DNA of 20,073 bases. It comes from Galbitalea sp036271795. Lineage in GTDB: Bacteria; Actinomycetota; Actinomycetes; Actinomycetales; Microbacteriaceae. The stretch is from contig DATAZY010000075.1 in NCBI GenBank assembly GCA_036271795.1, positions 1 to 20,073 on the forward strand, written 5' to 3'. The position numbers and the translations under genes were made by a program. This document shows, piece by piece, positions 13,702 to 20,073 of the stretch. How positions within the stretch are numbered: the stretch's first letter is position 1; every line of letters starts with the position of its first letter. A model generated the notes under the pieces. It was not told the origin of the DNA. It did no database searches and worked only from the letters and a program-made list of their open reading frames with translations.

Positions 13702-14661
13702 ATGTCCGAGACCGCCGCGCCCACCGAGACCTACTCGTACCTGGGTCCGGCCGGAACGTTTACCGAGGCGGCACTCGCCCAGGTTCCCCAGGCGGTCGGT
13801 CAGACCTGGCACCCAGTTAACAATGTTGGCCAGGCGCTCGACGACGTGGTCAGCGGCCGCAGCATCGCCGCGATGATCGCGATCGAAAACACCGTCGAGG
13901 GCGGGGTGAGCGCGAGCCAGGATGCGCTCGCCACCATCCCGAATCTGCGCATCATCGGCGAGTATCTCGTCACGGTCAATTTCGTGCTCGTCGCAACGCC
14001 GGGTACGAAGCTGTCCGATGTCAAGGTCATCAACGCGCATCCGGTTGCGTATGCGCAGACGCACCTGTGGCTGGATGCGAACCTGCCGGACCACGAGCAC
14101 ATCCCGTCGTCGTCCAACGTCGCCGCGGCCGCATCCCTGCTGGACACGTCTTCCCAGGCTGCGGGGCTGGCGGATGCCGCAATCGCGCCGCCGACGATCA
14201 CGAACCACCATGACCTGGCCGTTCTCGCGGAGAATATCGGCGACAACCCGTCGGCGCAGACACGTTTCGTGCTGGTCAGCCGCAGCACGCGGCTTCCGGA
14301 ACCGACCGGTTCCGACAAGACCAGCATCATCGCCGAACTGCCGGACAACACAGCTGGTCGACTTCTCGAGATGCTCGAGCAATTCGCTACCCGAGGCGTC
14401 AATTTGGGCCTGCTCGAGTCGCGACCAATCGGCGATGCCCTCGGCCGCTACCGCTTCGTCATCGACCTCGACGGTCATGTGCGCGACGAGCGGGTCGCGG
14501 ATGCACTGCTCGGACTCAAACGGTTCAGCCCGAATGTCATCTTCCTCGGCTCGTATCCCCGCGCGGACCGGCTCCAGATTTCGGTGACGCAGCGCTACGA
14601 CAACCAGGCATTTCGGGACGCCCGCGCCTGGTTGCAGAGCCTGGACAGCCCGGAGAGTTAG
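13702..14661 (+). CDS. pheA: Prephenate dehydratase
   Basis: A 319-aa monofunctional prephenate dehydratase, which converts prephenate to phenylpyruvate in phenylalanine synthesis. The catalytic domain opens with YSYLGPAGTFTEAA (11-24), includes IENTVEGGV (61-69), and has the essential Thr in TRF (187-189). An ACT regulatory domain follows from about 205, with the phenylalanine-binding ESRP at 239-242 preceded by GVNLGLL, so feedback inhibition by Phe is expected. No chorismate mutase domain is fused. The length is typical for actinobacteria. The start is probably leaderless. The stop overlaps the stop of the convergent lipid-kinase-like gene by 4 nt (14658-14661). Confidence 0.95.
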   Translation: MSETAAPTETYSYLGPAGTFTEAALAQVPQAVGQTWHPVNNVGQALDDVVSGRSIAAMIAIENTVEGGVSASQDALATIPNLRIIGEYLVTVNFVLVATPGTKLSDVKVINAHPVAYAQTHLWLDANLPDHEHIPSSSNVAAAASLLDTSSQAAGLADAAIAPPTITNHHDLAVLAENIGDNPSAQTRFVLVSRSTRLPEPTGSDKTSIIAELPDNTAGRLLEMLEQFATRGVNLGLLESRPIGDALGRYRFVIDLDGHVRDERVADALLGLKRFSPNVIFLGSYPRADRLQISVTQRYDNQAFRDARAWLQSLDSPES

Positions 14662-15653
14662 GCGTCGCTGCGGTCGGCCGGCACCATGACGTGGAGACCG
14701 AGGTGGTCGACGTGCGCTTTGAGCGCGATGGCCTCACCGAACGGATCGCCGTCGAGCTCGAACTCTTCCGGACGTTCGAGCCGGAGCGTCAGGTCGCTCC
14801 CCCGGAGGTACCGCAGCGCCCGTACGTCGCGTGACATGCTGACGATCCGTCGCCCGACGGTGCTTCGCCGAAGGATGCCGTTCTCCCACACGAGCTTCAC
14901 GTAGATCTGAACCCAGCCGATGAAGCCGCCGGGGCGCAGCGCGACGATGTCGAATACACCGTCATCGATGACCGCGTCGGGCAGAAGCTGGATGTTGCCA
15001 GGCAGCAGGCCGCAATTGCCGACAATGACGGTGTTCACGGATGCCGACTGCTGAGGTCCGCCATCCACCGAGTAGCGCACCTTCACGCTCTTGTTCTCGC
15101 GAACTCCGCGGGCAATGGCGTCGATGTAGGCGATCCAACCGACCCGCGCCTTCAGCATCGCGTTGGTATTCGCCGCCATCTGCGCGTCCAGGCCGAGTCC
15201 GGCCATGACAAGGAACACATACGAACTGCGACTGCCATCCGCGCGTTCCGCCTGGACGACTCCGACGTCGATGGGTCGCGCGGTACCTGTGAACGCGGTA
15301 TCCACCGAGTGCGACAGGTCGTCGAGGGTGAGCGCCAGGTTTCTGGCCAGGAGATTGCCCGTGCCGGATGGCAGGAGCGCGAGCGGTACACCCGTCCCCC
15401 GCAGCGCCTCCGCGACCGCGCGAATCGTGCCGTCCCCGCCTGCGGCGAGCACGACATCCGCGCCCTGAGCGAGTGCCCGCTTCGTGATCTCGCCGCCTGG
15501 ATCGAGCACACTGGTCTCGAACCACTGCGACCGATTCCAGCCGGCGCGCGACTCCGCAAGTTTGACCGCCGCTTTGAGGTTCTTGAGGTTCACCTTGACG
15601 GGGTTGTAGATCACCGCGGCCGTCTTCGCTTTGGTCGACGTCGCGGCTGCCAT
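14658..15653 (-). CDS. Diacylglycerol kinase catalytic-domain protein (DagK/YegS-like lipid kinase)
   Basis: A 331-aa cytosolic or membrane-associated lipid kinase of the DAGK_cat family. The nucleotide-binding GGDGT is at 72-76 and PSGTGN at 95-100, followed by the C-terminal beta-sandwich ending in FELDGDPFG, a conserved late motif of the family. It would phosphorylate diacylglycerol or a related lipid using ATP; sphingosine-like or other acceptors occur in the family, so the substrate is open. The ATG 15653 has no Shine-Dalgarno but a TAGCTT -10 box 6 nt upstream, so it is probably leaderless. It diverges from serS (54-bp spacer) and converges stop-on-stop with pheA. Confidence 0.9.
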   Translation of the reverse strand: MAAATSTKAKTAAVIYNPVKVNLKNLKAAVKLAESRAGWNRSQWFETSVLDPGGEITKRALAQGADVVLAAGGDGTIRAVAEALRGTGVPLALLPSGTGNLLARNLALTLDDLSHSVDTAFTGTARPIDVGVVQAERADGSRSSYVFLVMAGLGLDAQMAANTNAMLKARVGWIAYIDAIARGVRENKSVKVRYSVDGGPQQSASVNTVIVGNCGLLPGNIQLLPDAVIDDGVFDIVALRPGGFIGWVQIYVKLVWENGILRRSTVGRRIVSMSRDVRALRYLRGSDLTLRLERPEEFELDGDPFGEAIALKAHVDHLGLHVMVPADRSDA

Positions 15654-15659
15654 GCTTCA

Positions 15660-15665
15660 AAGCTA
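15660..15665 (-). promoter_or_regulatory. -10 element of a probable leaderless promoter for the lipid-kinase gene
   Basis: TAGCTT on the minus strand ends 6 nt before ATG 15653. It shares a 54-bp spacer with the opposite serS promoter. Confidence 0.55.
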
Positions 15666-15695
15666 CTGCGCGAAGGTCGCGCGTGAACGCCAAAG

Positions 15696-15701
15696 TAGAC
15701 T
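15696..15701 (+). promoter_or_regulatory. -10 element of a probable leaderless promoter for serS
   Basis: TAGACT ends 6 nt before GTG 15708. No Shine-Dalgarno is present, so the message likely begins at the GTG. Confidence 0.6.
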
Positions 15702-15707
15702 TGGCCG

Positions 15708-16973
15708 GTGATCGATCCACAGCTTTTGCGCGACAATCCGGACACCTTGCGCGCGTCCCAGGAAGCGCGCGGAGCATCCGTCACCCTCGTCGACGACGCG
15801 ATCGCATCGGATTCCTCACGGCGAGCGGCGATCGGCGAATTCGAGAATCTCCGCGCGGAGCAGAACGCGTTTGGCAAGACCGTTGCGACGGCGAGTAAGG
15901 ACGAGAAACCGGCACTGGTCGCCCGGGCGCAACAACTCGCCGCCACGGTAAAAGCGGCGCAGCAGGTCGCAGCGGATGCCGAGGCCGATTTCACCCGGAT
16001 CGTTGGTTCGATCGCGAACCCGATCATCGAGGGTGTTCCGGCCGGCGGAGAAGAGAACTTCGTCACGCTCCGCGAGTTCGGGAGCAAGGCCGTCTTCGAT
16101 TTCGAGCCAAGGGACCACGTCGAGCTGGGCGAGCTGCTGGGTGCGATCGACATCACCCGGGGAACCAAGGTCAGCGGGAGTCGTTTCTACTTTCTTCGCG
16201 GCATTGGCGCCCGACTCGAGCTCGCTCTCATGAACCTGGCTCTCGACACCGCCTTGGCGGAAAACTTCATACCTCTCATTACTCCGACTCTGGTACGCCC
16301 GGAGATCATGGCGGGCACCGGCTTCCTCGGCGAGCATTCCGACGAGATCTATTACCTGCCGGCCGACGACCTCTACCTGACGGGCACCAGTGAGGTTGCC
16401 CTCGCCGGCTACCACAGTGACGAGATCCTGGACCTGACGAACGGCGCTCTTCGGTACGCAGGGTGGTCGACCTGCTATCGCCGCGAAGCCGGTTCCGCGG
16501 GCAAGGACAACCGGGGCATCCTTCGGGTGCACCAGTTCAACAAGCTCGAGATGTTCAGCTATGTCCTGCCCGAGCACGCCGAGGCGGAGCACGATCGTCT
16601 CGTCGGCTACCAGGAGTCCATGCTCCAGGCCTGTGAGCTCGCCTATCGAGTGATCGACGTCGCCGCAGGGGACCTCGGTTCCAGTGCGGCCCGCAAGTTC
16701 GATATCGAGGCGTGGGTTCCGACCCAGGGCACGTTTCGGGAGCTCACCTCGACGAGCAATTGCACGACCTATCAGGCGCGTCGGCTGGACATCCGCTACC
16801 GCACCGAATCCGGCAAGACCACGCCCGTGGCGACCCTCAATGGCACGCTCGCGACCACTCGATGGTTGGTCGCAATTCTGGAGACGCACCAGCAGGCGGA
16901 CGGGTCGGTGCGAGTTCCGGAGGCGCTGCGCCCCTACCTGGGCGGGCTCGCTGTTCTCGAGCCGGTCCGGTGA
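15708..16973 (+). CDS. serS: Serine--tRNA ligase
   Basis: A 421-aa class II aminoacyl-tRNA synthetase of the usual bacterial SerRS length. It charges tRNA-Ser with serine. The N-terminal tRNA-binding coiled coil spans about 25-105 (ending near TRIVGSIANP). The catalytic core has the TGTSE substrate motif, class II motif 2 in CYRREAGSAGKDNRGILRVH, and motif 3 in NGTLATTRWLVAILE. The start is GTG 15708; there is no Shine-Dalgarno and a leaderless promoter is likely. Its stop TGA overlaps the GTG of the HAD gene (GTGA), so the two are translationally coupled. Two tRNA-Ser genes follow within 4 kb. Confidence 0.97.
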   Translation: MIDPQLLRDNPDTLRASQEARGASVTLVDDAIASDSSRRAAIGEFENLRAEQNAFGKTVATASKDEKPALVARAQQLAATVKAAQQVAADAEADFTRIVGSIANPIIEGVPAGGEENFVTLREFGSKAVFDFEPRDHVELGELLGAIDITRGTKVSGSRFYFLRGIGARLELALMNLALDTALAENFIPLITPTLVRPEIMAGTGFLGEHSDEIYYLPADDLYLTGTSEVALAGYHSDEILDLTNGALRYAGWSTCYRREAGSAGKDNRGILRVHQFNKLEMFSYVLPEHAEAEHDRLVGYQESMLQACELAYRVIDVAAGDLGSSAARKFDIEAWVPTQGTFRELTSTSNCTTYQARRLDIRYRTESGKTTPVATLNGTLATTRWLVAILETHQQADGSVRVPEALRPYLGGLAVLEPVR

Positions 16974-17794
16974 CCGCGAAAGCGAGGGCACCGCGCTGGT
17001 TCGTAGCTCTCGACGTCGACGGGACCGTCCTGCGCGAGGACGGCAGCCTGAGCGAGGAGGTCGTCACCCAGGTGCAACGCGTGCAAAAGCTCGGGCACGA
17101 GGTGACCCTCTCGACGGGACGATCGGTGTCGATGACTCTGCCGATTCTCGAACGACTCGGCATCGTCCCGGAGTATGTCGTCTGCGCCAACGGAGCGATC
17201 ACTCTGCGCAGGGATCCGAGTGCTCCCGTCGCATATGTCCGGGATCACGTCGAGACCTTCGACCCGGGTGAGGTTCTCACGACCATTCGGAGTCACCTAT
17301 CGGGGGCTCGTTACGCGGTGGAAGACGAGTTCGGCGCATTCCTCTATCCCGGTGGCCAATTCCCGGAGGGCGACATCGAGGCAAACGGTACTCACGTCGA
17401 ATTCGAGGGACTGCTCGGTGTACGCGCTACCAGGGTCGTCGTGATCTCGCCCGGCCATGCGATCGAGGATTTCCTCGCCGTTGTGGAGCGCATGGGCCTG
17501 CATCGGGTGAGCTACAACGTCGGCTGGACGGCGTGGCTCGACATCGCTCCGGATGGCGTCAACAAGTCCGTCGCCCTCGAGCGGGTCCGCGCGAAGCTTC
17601 GAATTCCCCGCACGCGTGTCATCGCAGTCGGCGACGGGCGCAATGACATCGAGATGCTCGAATGGGCAGCCGCGTCCGGTCGCGGCGTCGCGATGGGCCA
17701 GGCACCGAGTGAAGTGAAGGCGGCGGCGAACGAAACGACCGAGACGGACCAGCAGGATGGCGTGGCTGTGCTGCTGAGTGGATTCGGCAGCTAG
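16970..17794 (+). CDS. HAD-superfamily hydrolase, Cof-type (subclass IIB) phosphatase
   Basis: A 274-aa cytosolic HAD phosphatase. Motif I is ALDVDGTV with Asp15 and Asp17, motif II is STGRS, motif III has the Lys in GVNKSVAL, and motif IV is GDGRNDIEML. The C2-type cap lies between motifs II and III, as in Cof/YidA sugar-phosphate or flavin-precursor phosphatases. The GTG at 16970 overlaps the serS stop by 4 nt and places the protein start just before motif I; the same frame stays open further upstream inside serS, and that part is an artefact. The substrate is unknown; coupling to serS is a common gene-order feature in related actinobacteria rather than proof of shared function. Confidence 0.92.
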   Translation: MTAKARAPRWFVALDVDGTVLREDGSLSEEVVTQVQRVQKLGHEVTLSTGRSVSMTLPILERLGIVPEYVVCANGAITLRRDPSAPVAYVRDHVETFDPGEVLTTIRSHLSGARYAVEDEFGAFLYPGGQFPEGDIEANGTHVEFEGLLGVRATRVVVISPGHAIEDFLAVVERMGLHRVSYNVGWTAWLDIAPDGVNKSVALERVRAKLRIPRTRVIAVGDGRNDIEMLEWAAASGRGVAMGQAPSEVKAAANETTETDQQDGVAVLLSGFGS

Positions 17795-17884
17795 CGACGC
17801 AGTCGAGGTCCCCCGATGGTACAGGTCTGGCAGAAATCGATGGGTTACCATTGGGGCTGTCCCCTACTGAGCCGCCGTCACGCT

Positions 17885-17911
17885 GCTGCGCATCGCGACG
17901 GACTGCGCAGC
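17885..17911 (+). other. Hairpin upstream of tRNA-Ser(TGA)
   Basis: GCTGCGCA (17885-17892) and TGCGCAGC (17904-17911) form a perfect 8-bp stem with an 11-nt loop, 10 nt before the tRNA. It could weakly end the serS-HAD transcript or act in processing of the tRNA precursor. No T-tail. Confidence 0.35.
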
Positions 17912-17921
17912 GGGGGCCCAG

Positions 17922-18006
17922 GGAGGGCTGTCCGAGCGGCCGATGGAGCCAGTCTTGAAAACTGGTGATGTGAAAGCATTCGTGGGTTCGAATCCCACGC
18001 CCTCCG
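17922..18006 (+). tRNA. tRNA-Ser (anticodon TGA)
   Basis: 85 nt. The acceptor stem GGAGGGC (17922-17928) pairs with GCCCTCC (17999-18005), discriminator G. The anticodon arm is CCAGT-CTTGAAA-ACTGG, giving anticodon TGA. A long type II variable arm (GATGTGAAAGCATT) and the T-arm GTGGG-TTCGAAT-CCCAC are present. The 3' CCA is not encoded. A TACCAT hexamer at 17846-17851 is a possible -10. Confidence 0.96.
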
Positions 18007-18023
18007 CTTTTCGACAAAAGACC

Positions 18024-18031
18024 GAAAGGGA
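18024..18031 (+). promoter_or_regulatory. Ribosome-binding site deciding the TTG start of the LCP gene
   Basis: GAAAGGGA with 6 nt before TTG 18038. The in-frame ATG at 18047 would be 15 nt away, too far for efficient initiation. Confidence 0.6.
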
Positions 18032-18037
18032 TCTGAC

Positions 18038-19264
18038 TTGAGCGACATGCGCCCCCGCGCCGGAGATTCGTCATCGGTTTCCGGAATCGCCCGGCACGGT
18101 CGGTTGAAGAAGTCCGGACCGCTGCGCGGCATCCTCGCCCTCGTCGGAACGATTGTCGGCGTCATCGTGGTGTCATCTCTGGTAATTGCCGGCGTCGCGG
18201 CGTATCAGACGGTTTCGGCGCTGGGTCCTGGGGTGGACATCCACCCCCACGGGACTATCGCGCCGCCGCCAGACATTGGGGCGTACCCGGGTGGATTCAA
18301 CATCCTCATCGTCGGAGACGATACGCGTGCAGGACAGGGCGGAATCGGTGTCGGCCCGGACGATGGCGGCGCGCTCAACGACGTGACGATCCTGTTGCAT
18401 GTCTCGGCCGATCACACCTGGGCAACGGCCGTGAGCTTCCCGCGCGACATGATTGTGCCGCATCCGCAGTGCTCGAAGGGCGGCCGGGCAGCTGGCTTGC
18501 CGATCAACACCGCGCTGTCGTATGGCGGGCTCGCCTGCGTCGTCACCGTTGTCGAGGCGTTCACGGGTTCGACCATTCAGTTTGCCGGCCTCATCACGTT
18601 CGACGGTGTCATTAATATGTCGGACGCGGTGGGTGGTGTCACGGTGTGCACGACCGGTCCGATGATCGACAAGTACTCCGGCATCAACTTGCCAACGGCA
18701 GGAAATCACCTGCTCGAGGGTTCCGTTGCGCTCGCGTTCCTGAGGGCCCGTCACGGTGTCGGTGATGGAAGCGACCTCGGGCGAATCAGCTCGCAGCAGG
18801 TTTACCTTTCCGCGTTGGTTCGCAAAATGGAGGACTCGGGAACGCTGAGCAACCCGTTGACCGTCTACAAAATCGCTACCGCGGCGACGTCCAGCATGCA
18901 GCTTTCTTCGAGCCTCGATTCGGTGCCGACGATGATCTCGATAGCGTCGACCCTGAAGAACATTCCGCCGAGCCACGTGGTGTTCGTTCAGTATCCCGGT
19001 TCGACGGGTGGCACCGGCATCTTCACCGGCAAAGTTCAGCCGAACCTGACTCTCGGCAAGCAGCTGTTCTCGCTCATCAACGCCGACCAGCCGTTCTCCC
19101 TCGGCACCCAGGGACAAAACCGTGGATCGGTGGATGCGACGGGCACCTCGACGACTTCGCCGACGGACACCCCAATCGCGGGCGCGACAGTGATCAACGG
19201 TCTCGTGGGCCAGTCTGCCGCGACGGTGACGTGCTCGAAGACGCGTCCGCTCGTCGACCAGTAG
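18038..19264 (+). CDS. LCP (LytR-CpsA-Psr) family glycopolymer transferase
   Basis: A 408-aa type II membrane protein. A basic cytosolic N-terminus of about 30 residues is followed by one transmembrane helix at about 31-57 (ILALVGTIVGVIVVSSLVIA) and an extracytoplasmic LCP domain. Family hallmarks are FNILIVGDDTRAG (87-99), NDVTILLHVSAD, SFPRDMIVPHP (133-143) with the conserved Arg-Asp, and FLRARHGVGDGSDLGRISSQQ. LCP enzymes move glycopolymers from polyprenyl carriers to peptidoglycan (teichoic acid or arabinogalactan type); the polymer here is unknown. A Ser/Thr-rich C-terminal tail ends with one Cys and a basic stretch. TTG 18038 is preferred because of the GAAAGGGA 6 nt upstream. The gene lies between two tRNA-Ser genes and ends before a long hairpin. 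Confidence 0.93.
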   Translation: MSDMRPRAGDSSSVSGIARHGRLKKSGPLRGILALVGTIVGVIVVSSLVIAGVAAYQTVSALGPGVDIHPHGTIAPPPDIGAYPGGFNILIVGDDTRAGQGGIGVGPDDGGALNDVTILLHVSADHTWATAVSFPRDMIVPHPQCSKGGRAAGLPINTALSYGGLACVVTVVEAFTGSTIQFAGLITFDGVINMSDAVGGVTVCTTGPMIDKYSGINLPTAGNHLLEGSVALAFLRARHGVGDGSDLGRISSQQVYLSALVRKMEDSGTLSNPLTVYKIATAATSSMQLSSSLDSVPTMISIASTLKNIPPSHVVFVQYPGSTGGTGIFTGKVQPNLTLGKQLFSLINADQPFSLGTQGQNRGSVDATGTSTTSPTDTPIAGATVINGLVGQSAATVTCSKTRPLVDQ

Positions 19265-19296
19265 CGAGCGGAACGCGGTCCGACAACGGCAAAGGT

Positions 19297-19338
19297 GGTA
19301 GGCCTCCCGCCGCGTACCCAGTGCGCGGGAGACCTACC
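19297..19338 (+). terminator. Long stem-loop after the LCP gene
   Basis: The arm 19297-19310 pairs with 19325-19338 over 14 bp with a single C-A mismatch and a 14-nt loop, starting 32 nt after the LCP stop. No T-run follows, but the stem is very stable, as is usual for actinobacterial terminators. Confidence 0.6.
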
Positions 19339-19677
19339 GTCTCACTCAGCTACGACCCGAACTGTCTGCTGCGTGAGAGGGGCGCTGGCCGGCTCCGACG
19401 TTGTCAGGAACAGGCCAGACAGGGAAACTCCACGGCGTAAACGCGTCGCGATGGAATGCATCGAGGGCGAGGTTGTGGAGCGGGGCATGGGTAGGCCTCT
19501 TAATAGCTGACGCAGGTTCGGGTCCGTCAGTTTGCCCCTCGGGTAAGGGAAAACTCAAGCGTCACGATGAACTCTAGTCTGTCCACCAAACGGGGGACAA
19601 GTCAGTGCGTTACTCATTTTTGGGGGTTCCGGATTCGGCCTCGGAGCGCCCGGTGGATAGGATGGCACACGAACAAT
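19339..19677. other. Gene-free stretch between LCP and tRNA-Ser(GCT)
   Basis: About 340 bp with no supportable gene; the small frames have no ribosome-binding site or family resemblance. It holds a hairpin CTGACG/CGTCAG (19507-19530) followed by TTTG, a compact hairpin (19580-19599; TGTCCACC with GGGGGACA, one mismatch, 4-nt loop) and a T5 run at 19617-19621. Next comes TAGGAT at 19658-19663, a probable -10 for the tRNA. Confidence 0.5.
19658..19663 (+). promoter_or_regulatory. Putative -10 element of tRNA-Ser(GCT)
   Basis: TAGGAT, with a predicted start about 8 nt before the mature 5' end. No clear -35 is seen. Confidence 0.4.
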
Positions 19678-19771
19678 GGAGACGTCGCATAGTTCGGCCT
19701 AGTGCACCACCCTGCTAAGGTGGAGAGGGGTTTATTCTCCTCCGTGGGTTCAAATCCCACCGTCTCCGCCA
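19678..19771 (+). tRNA. tRNA-Ser (anticodon GCT), CCA encoded
   Basis: The acceptor stem GGAGACG (19678-19684) pairs with CGTCTCC (19761-19767), discriminator G, then CCA at 19769-19771. The anticodon arm is CCACC-CTGCTAA-GGTGG, anticodon GCT, reading AGC/AGU. The long variable arm GAGGGGTTTATTCTCC is typical of type II tRNA-Ser. The T-arm is GTGGG-TTCAAAT-CCCAC. Confidence 0.96.
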
Positions 19772-19943
19772 GATAGGTTTTGCTGATCAGAGTGACTGTC
19801 TGGACATCGCAAGAGTGCGACTTGCCCACATCTGCGCAAACCTTGCCCACGATTCCAGCGTCGTAAGTCTGCTCAAACGACAAGGATCCGCGCGCTTCAC
19901 CTAGCCCACGGGCACCATGGTCCAAGCCCATACAGGGAAGGCC
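19772..19943. other. Intergenic region between tRNA-Ser(GCT) and the SDR gene
   Basis: About 170 bp without a supportable gene. A 9-mer CTTGCCCAC occurs twice with a 21-bp period (near 19823-19853). No terminator with a T-tail, integrase or duplicated tRNA end is visible. Confidence 0.4.
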
Positions 19944-20073
19944 TTAGAGCCGCATTCCCCCTGAGGCTTCGATCCGTTCGCCGCTGATCCAGTGTGCGTC
20001 GTCTGAGAGCAGCATCGCAATGACCGGGGCGATGTCGTCGGGATTCGCCGGACGCCCCAGCGCGGTGATGTCT
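19944..20073 (-). CDS. C-terminal end of an SDR-family oxidoreductase (partial)
   Basis: The last 43 codons of a leftward gene whose 5' part lies beyond the right edge. The peptide ends ALGRPANPDDIAPVIAMLLS, then DDAHWISGERIEASGGMRL and a TAA stop. This is the standard C-terminal pattern of classical short-chain dehydrogenases/reductases (GRPxxPxDIAxxVxFLxSDxAxxITGxxxxVDGG), here with EASGG in place of VDGG. It would be an NAD(P)-dependent oxidoreductase; neither catalytic site nor substrate is visible in the part present. Its stop is 172 bp from the convergent tRNA gene. Confidence 0.9.
   Translation of the reverse strand, partial: DITALGRPANPDDIAPVIAMLLSDDAHWISGERIEASGGMRL

Noticed and set aside
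16712..16969. N-terminal extension of the HAD frame inside serS
   Set aside because: The GTG at 16970 overlaps the serS stop and precedes motif I by 14 residues, the normal HAD layout.
15816..16991. 391-codon leftward open frame
   Set aside because: It is antisense to serS, which has full class II synthetase motifs; the frame is a GC-driven shadow.
17619..18074. Leftward frame containing GGRGIRTHECFHITSFQDWL, partly like database hypothetical proteins
   Set aside because: It is the antisense translation of tRNA-Ser(TGA) and of the HAD gene end, a well-known false ORF.
18173..19117. 314-codon leftward open frame
   Set aside because: It is antisense to the LCP gene, which has all family motifs.
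19231..19440. 69-codon rightward frame after the LCP gene
   Set aside because: It overlaps the LCP end and its stem-loop, has no ribosome-binding site, and has no recognisable sequence.
19772..19860. Possible integration site downstream of tRNA-Ser(GCT), with a duplicated 9-mer CTTGCCCAC
   Set aside because: There is no integrase, no duplicated tRNA 3' end and no change in gene character; the repeat is too short.
19614..19931. Leftward frame containing AETVGFEPTEENKPLSTLAG
   Set aside because: It is the antisense translation of tRNA-Ser(GCT); such peptides are frequent annotation errors.
1..20073. CRISPR arrays, insertion sequences, toxin-antitoxin or phage-defence genes
   Set aside because: Looked for throughout; no regularly spaced repeats, transposase-like frames or defence domains were found.

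Overview
The window is about 20 kb of high-GC DNA, dense in genes on both strands, with GTG and TTG starts, several probable leaderless transcripts (a TANNNT -10 box 6-7 nt before the start codon), a Gram-positive-type SOS box and the gene set pheA / diacylglycerol-kinase-like / serS / HAD / tRNA-Ser / LCP. This points to an actinobacterium, most likely Microbacteriaceae. The genus cannot be told from the sequence alone. No phage, transposase, CRISPR array or defence system is visible; it reads as a chromosomal core and sugar-catabolism region.

Left part (1-2750): the first codons of a leftward gene lie under a near-perfect LexA box. They are followed by a rightward alpha/beta hydrolase (monoacylglycerol-lipase type), a rightward lipoate-protein ligase with an extra N-terminal LplB-like domain, and a small leftward GNAT acetyltransferase flanked by two hairpins with almost the same stem.

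Middle part (2776-9804): a leftward operon of about 7 kb reads sugar-binding lipoprotein, two ABC permeases, GH1 beta-glucosidase, then two tandem LacI-family repressors. Its promoter (TTGACA -35) is bracketed by two 14-bp palindromes, TGGGAGCGCTCCCA and TGAGAGCGCTCTCA. The first is identical to the CebR/CelR operator known from Streptomyces and Thermobifida. I therefore read the operon as a cellobiose/cello-oligosaccharide (ceb) uptake and hydrolysis locus: CebE captures the sugar, CebF and CebG import it, the GH1 enzyme splits it in the cytosol, and the repressors sense it. No ATPase gene is present, as expected if a shared MsiK-type ATPase is encoded elsewhere. The two repressors share their DNA-binding helix, but the distal one has lost conserved effector-pocket residues.

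Next come a leftward 14-TM drug-efflux MFS transporter with a clear terminator, a 308-bp intergenic region with a 16-bp tandem duplication plus an inverted copy, and a leftward phosphoglucomutase (pgm). The pgm gene appears to carry an in-frame palindromic repeat encoding a PSTSSG peptide.

Right part (13.7-20 kb): pheA (rightward) meets a diacylglycerol-kinase-like gene (leftward) stop-on-stop. That gene diverges from serS through a 54-bp spacer holding two back-to-back leaderless promoters. serS is translationally coupled to a HAD phosphatase, followed by tRNA-Ser(TGA), an LCP cell-wall glycopolymer transferase, a 413-bp gene-free stretch with several hairpins, tRNA-Ser(GCT), and the C-terminal end of a leftward SDR oxidoreductase.
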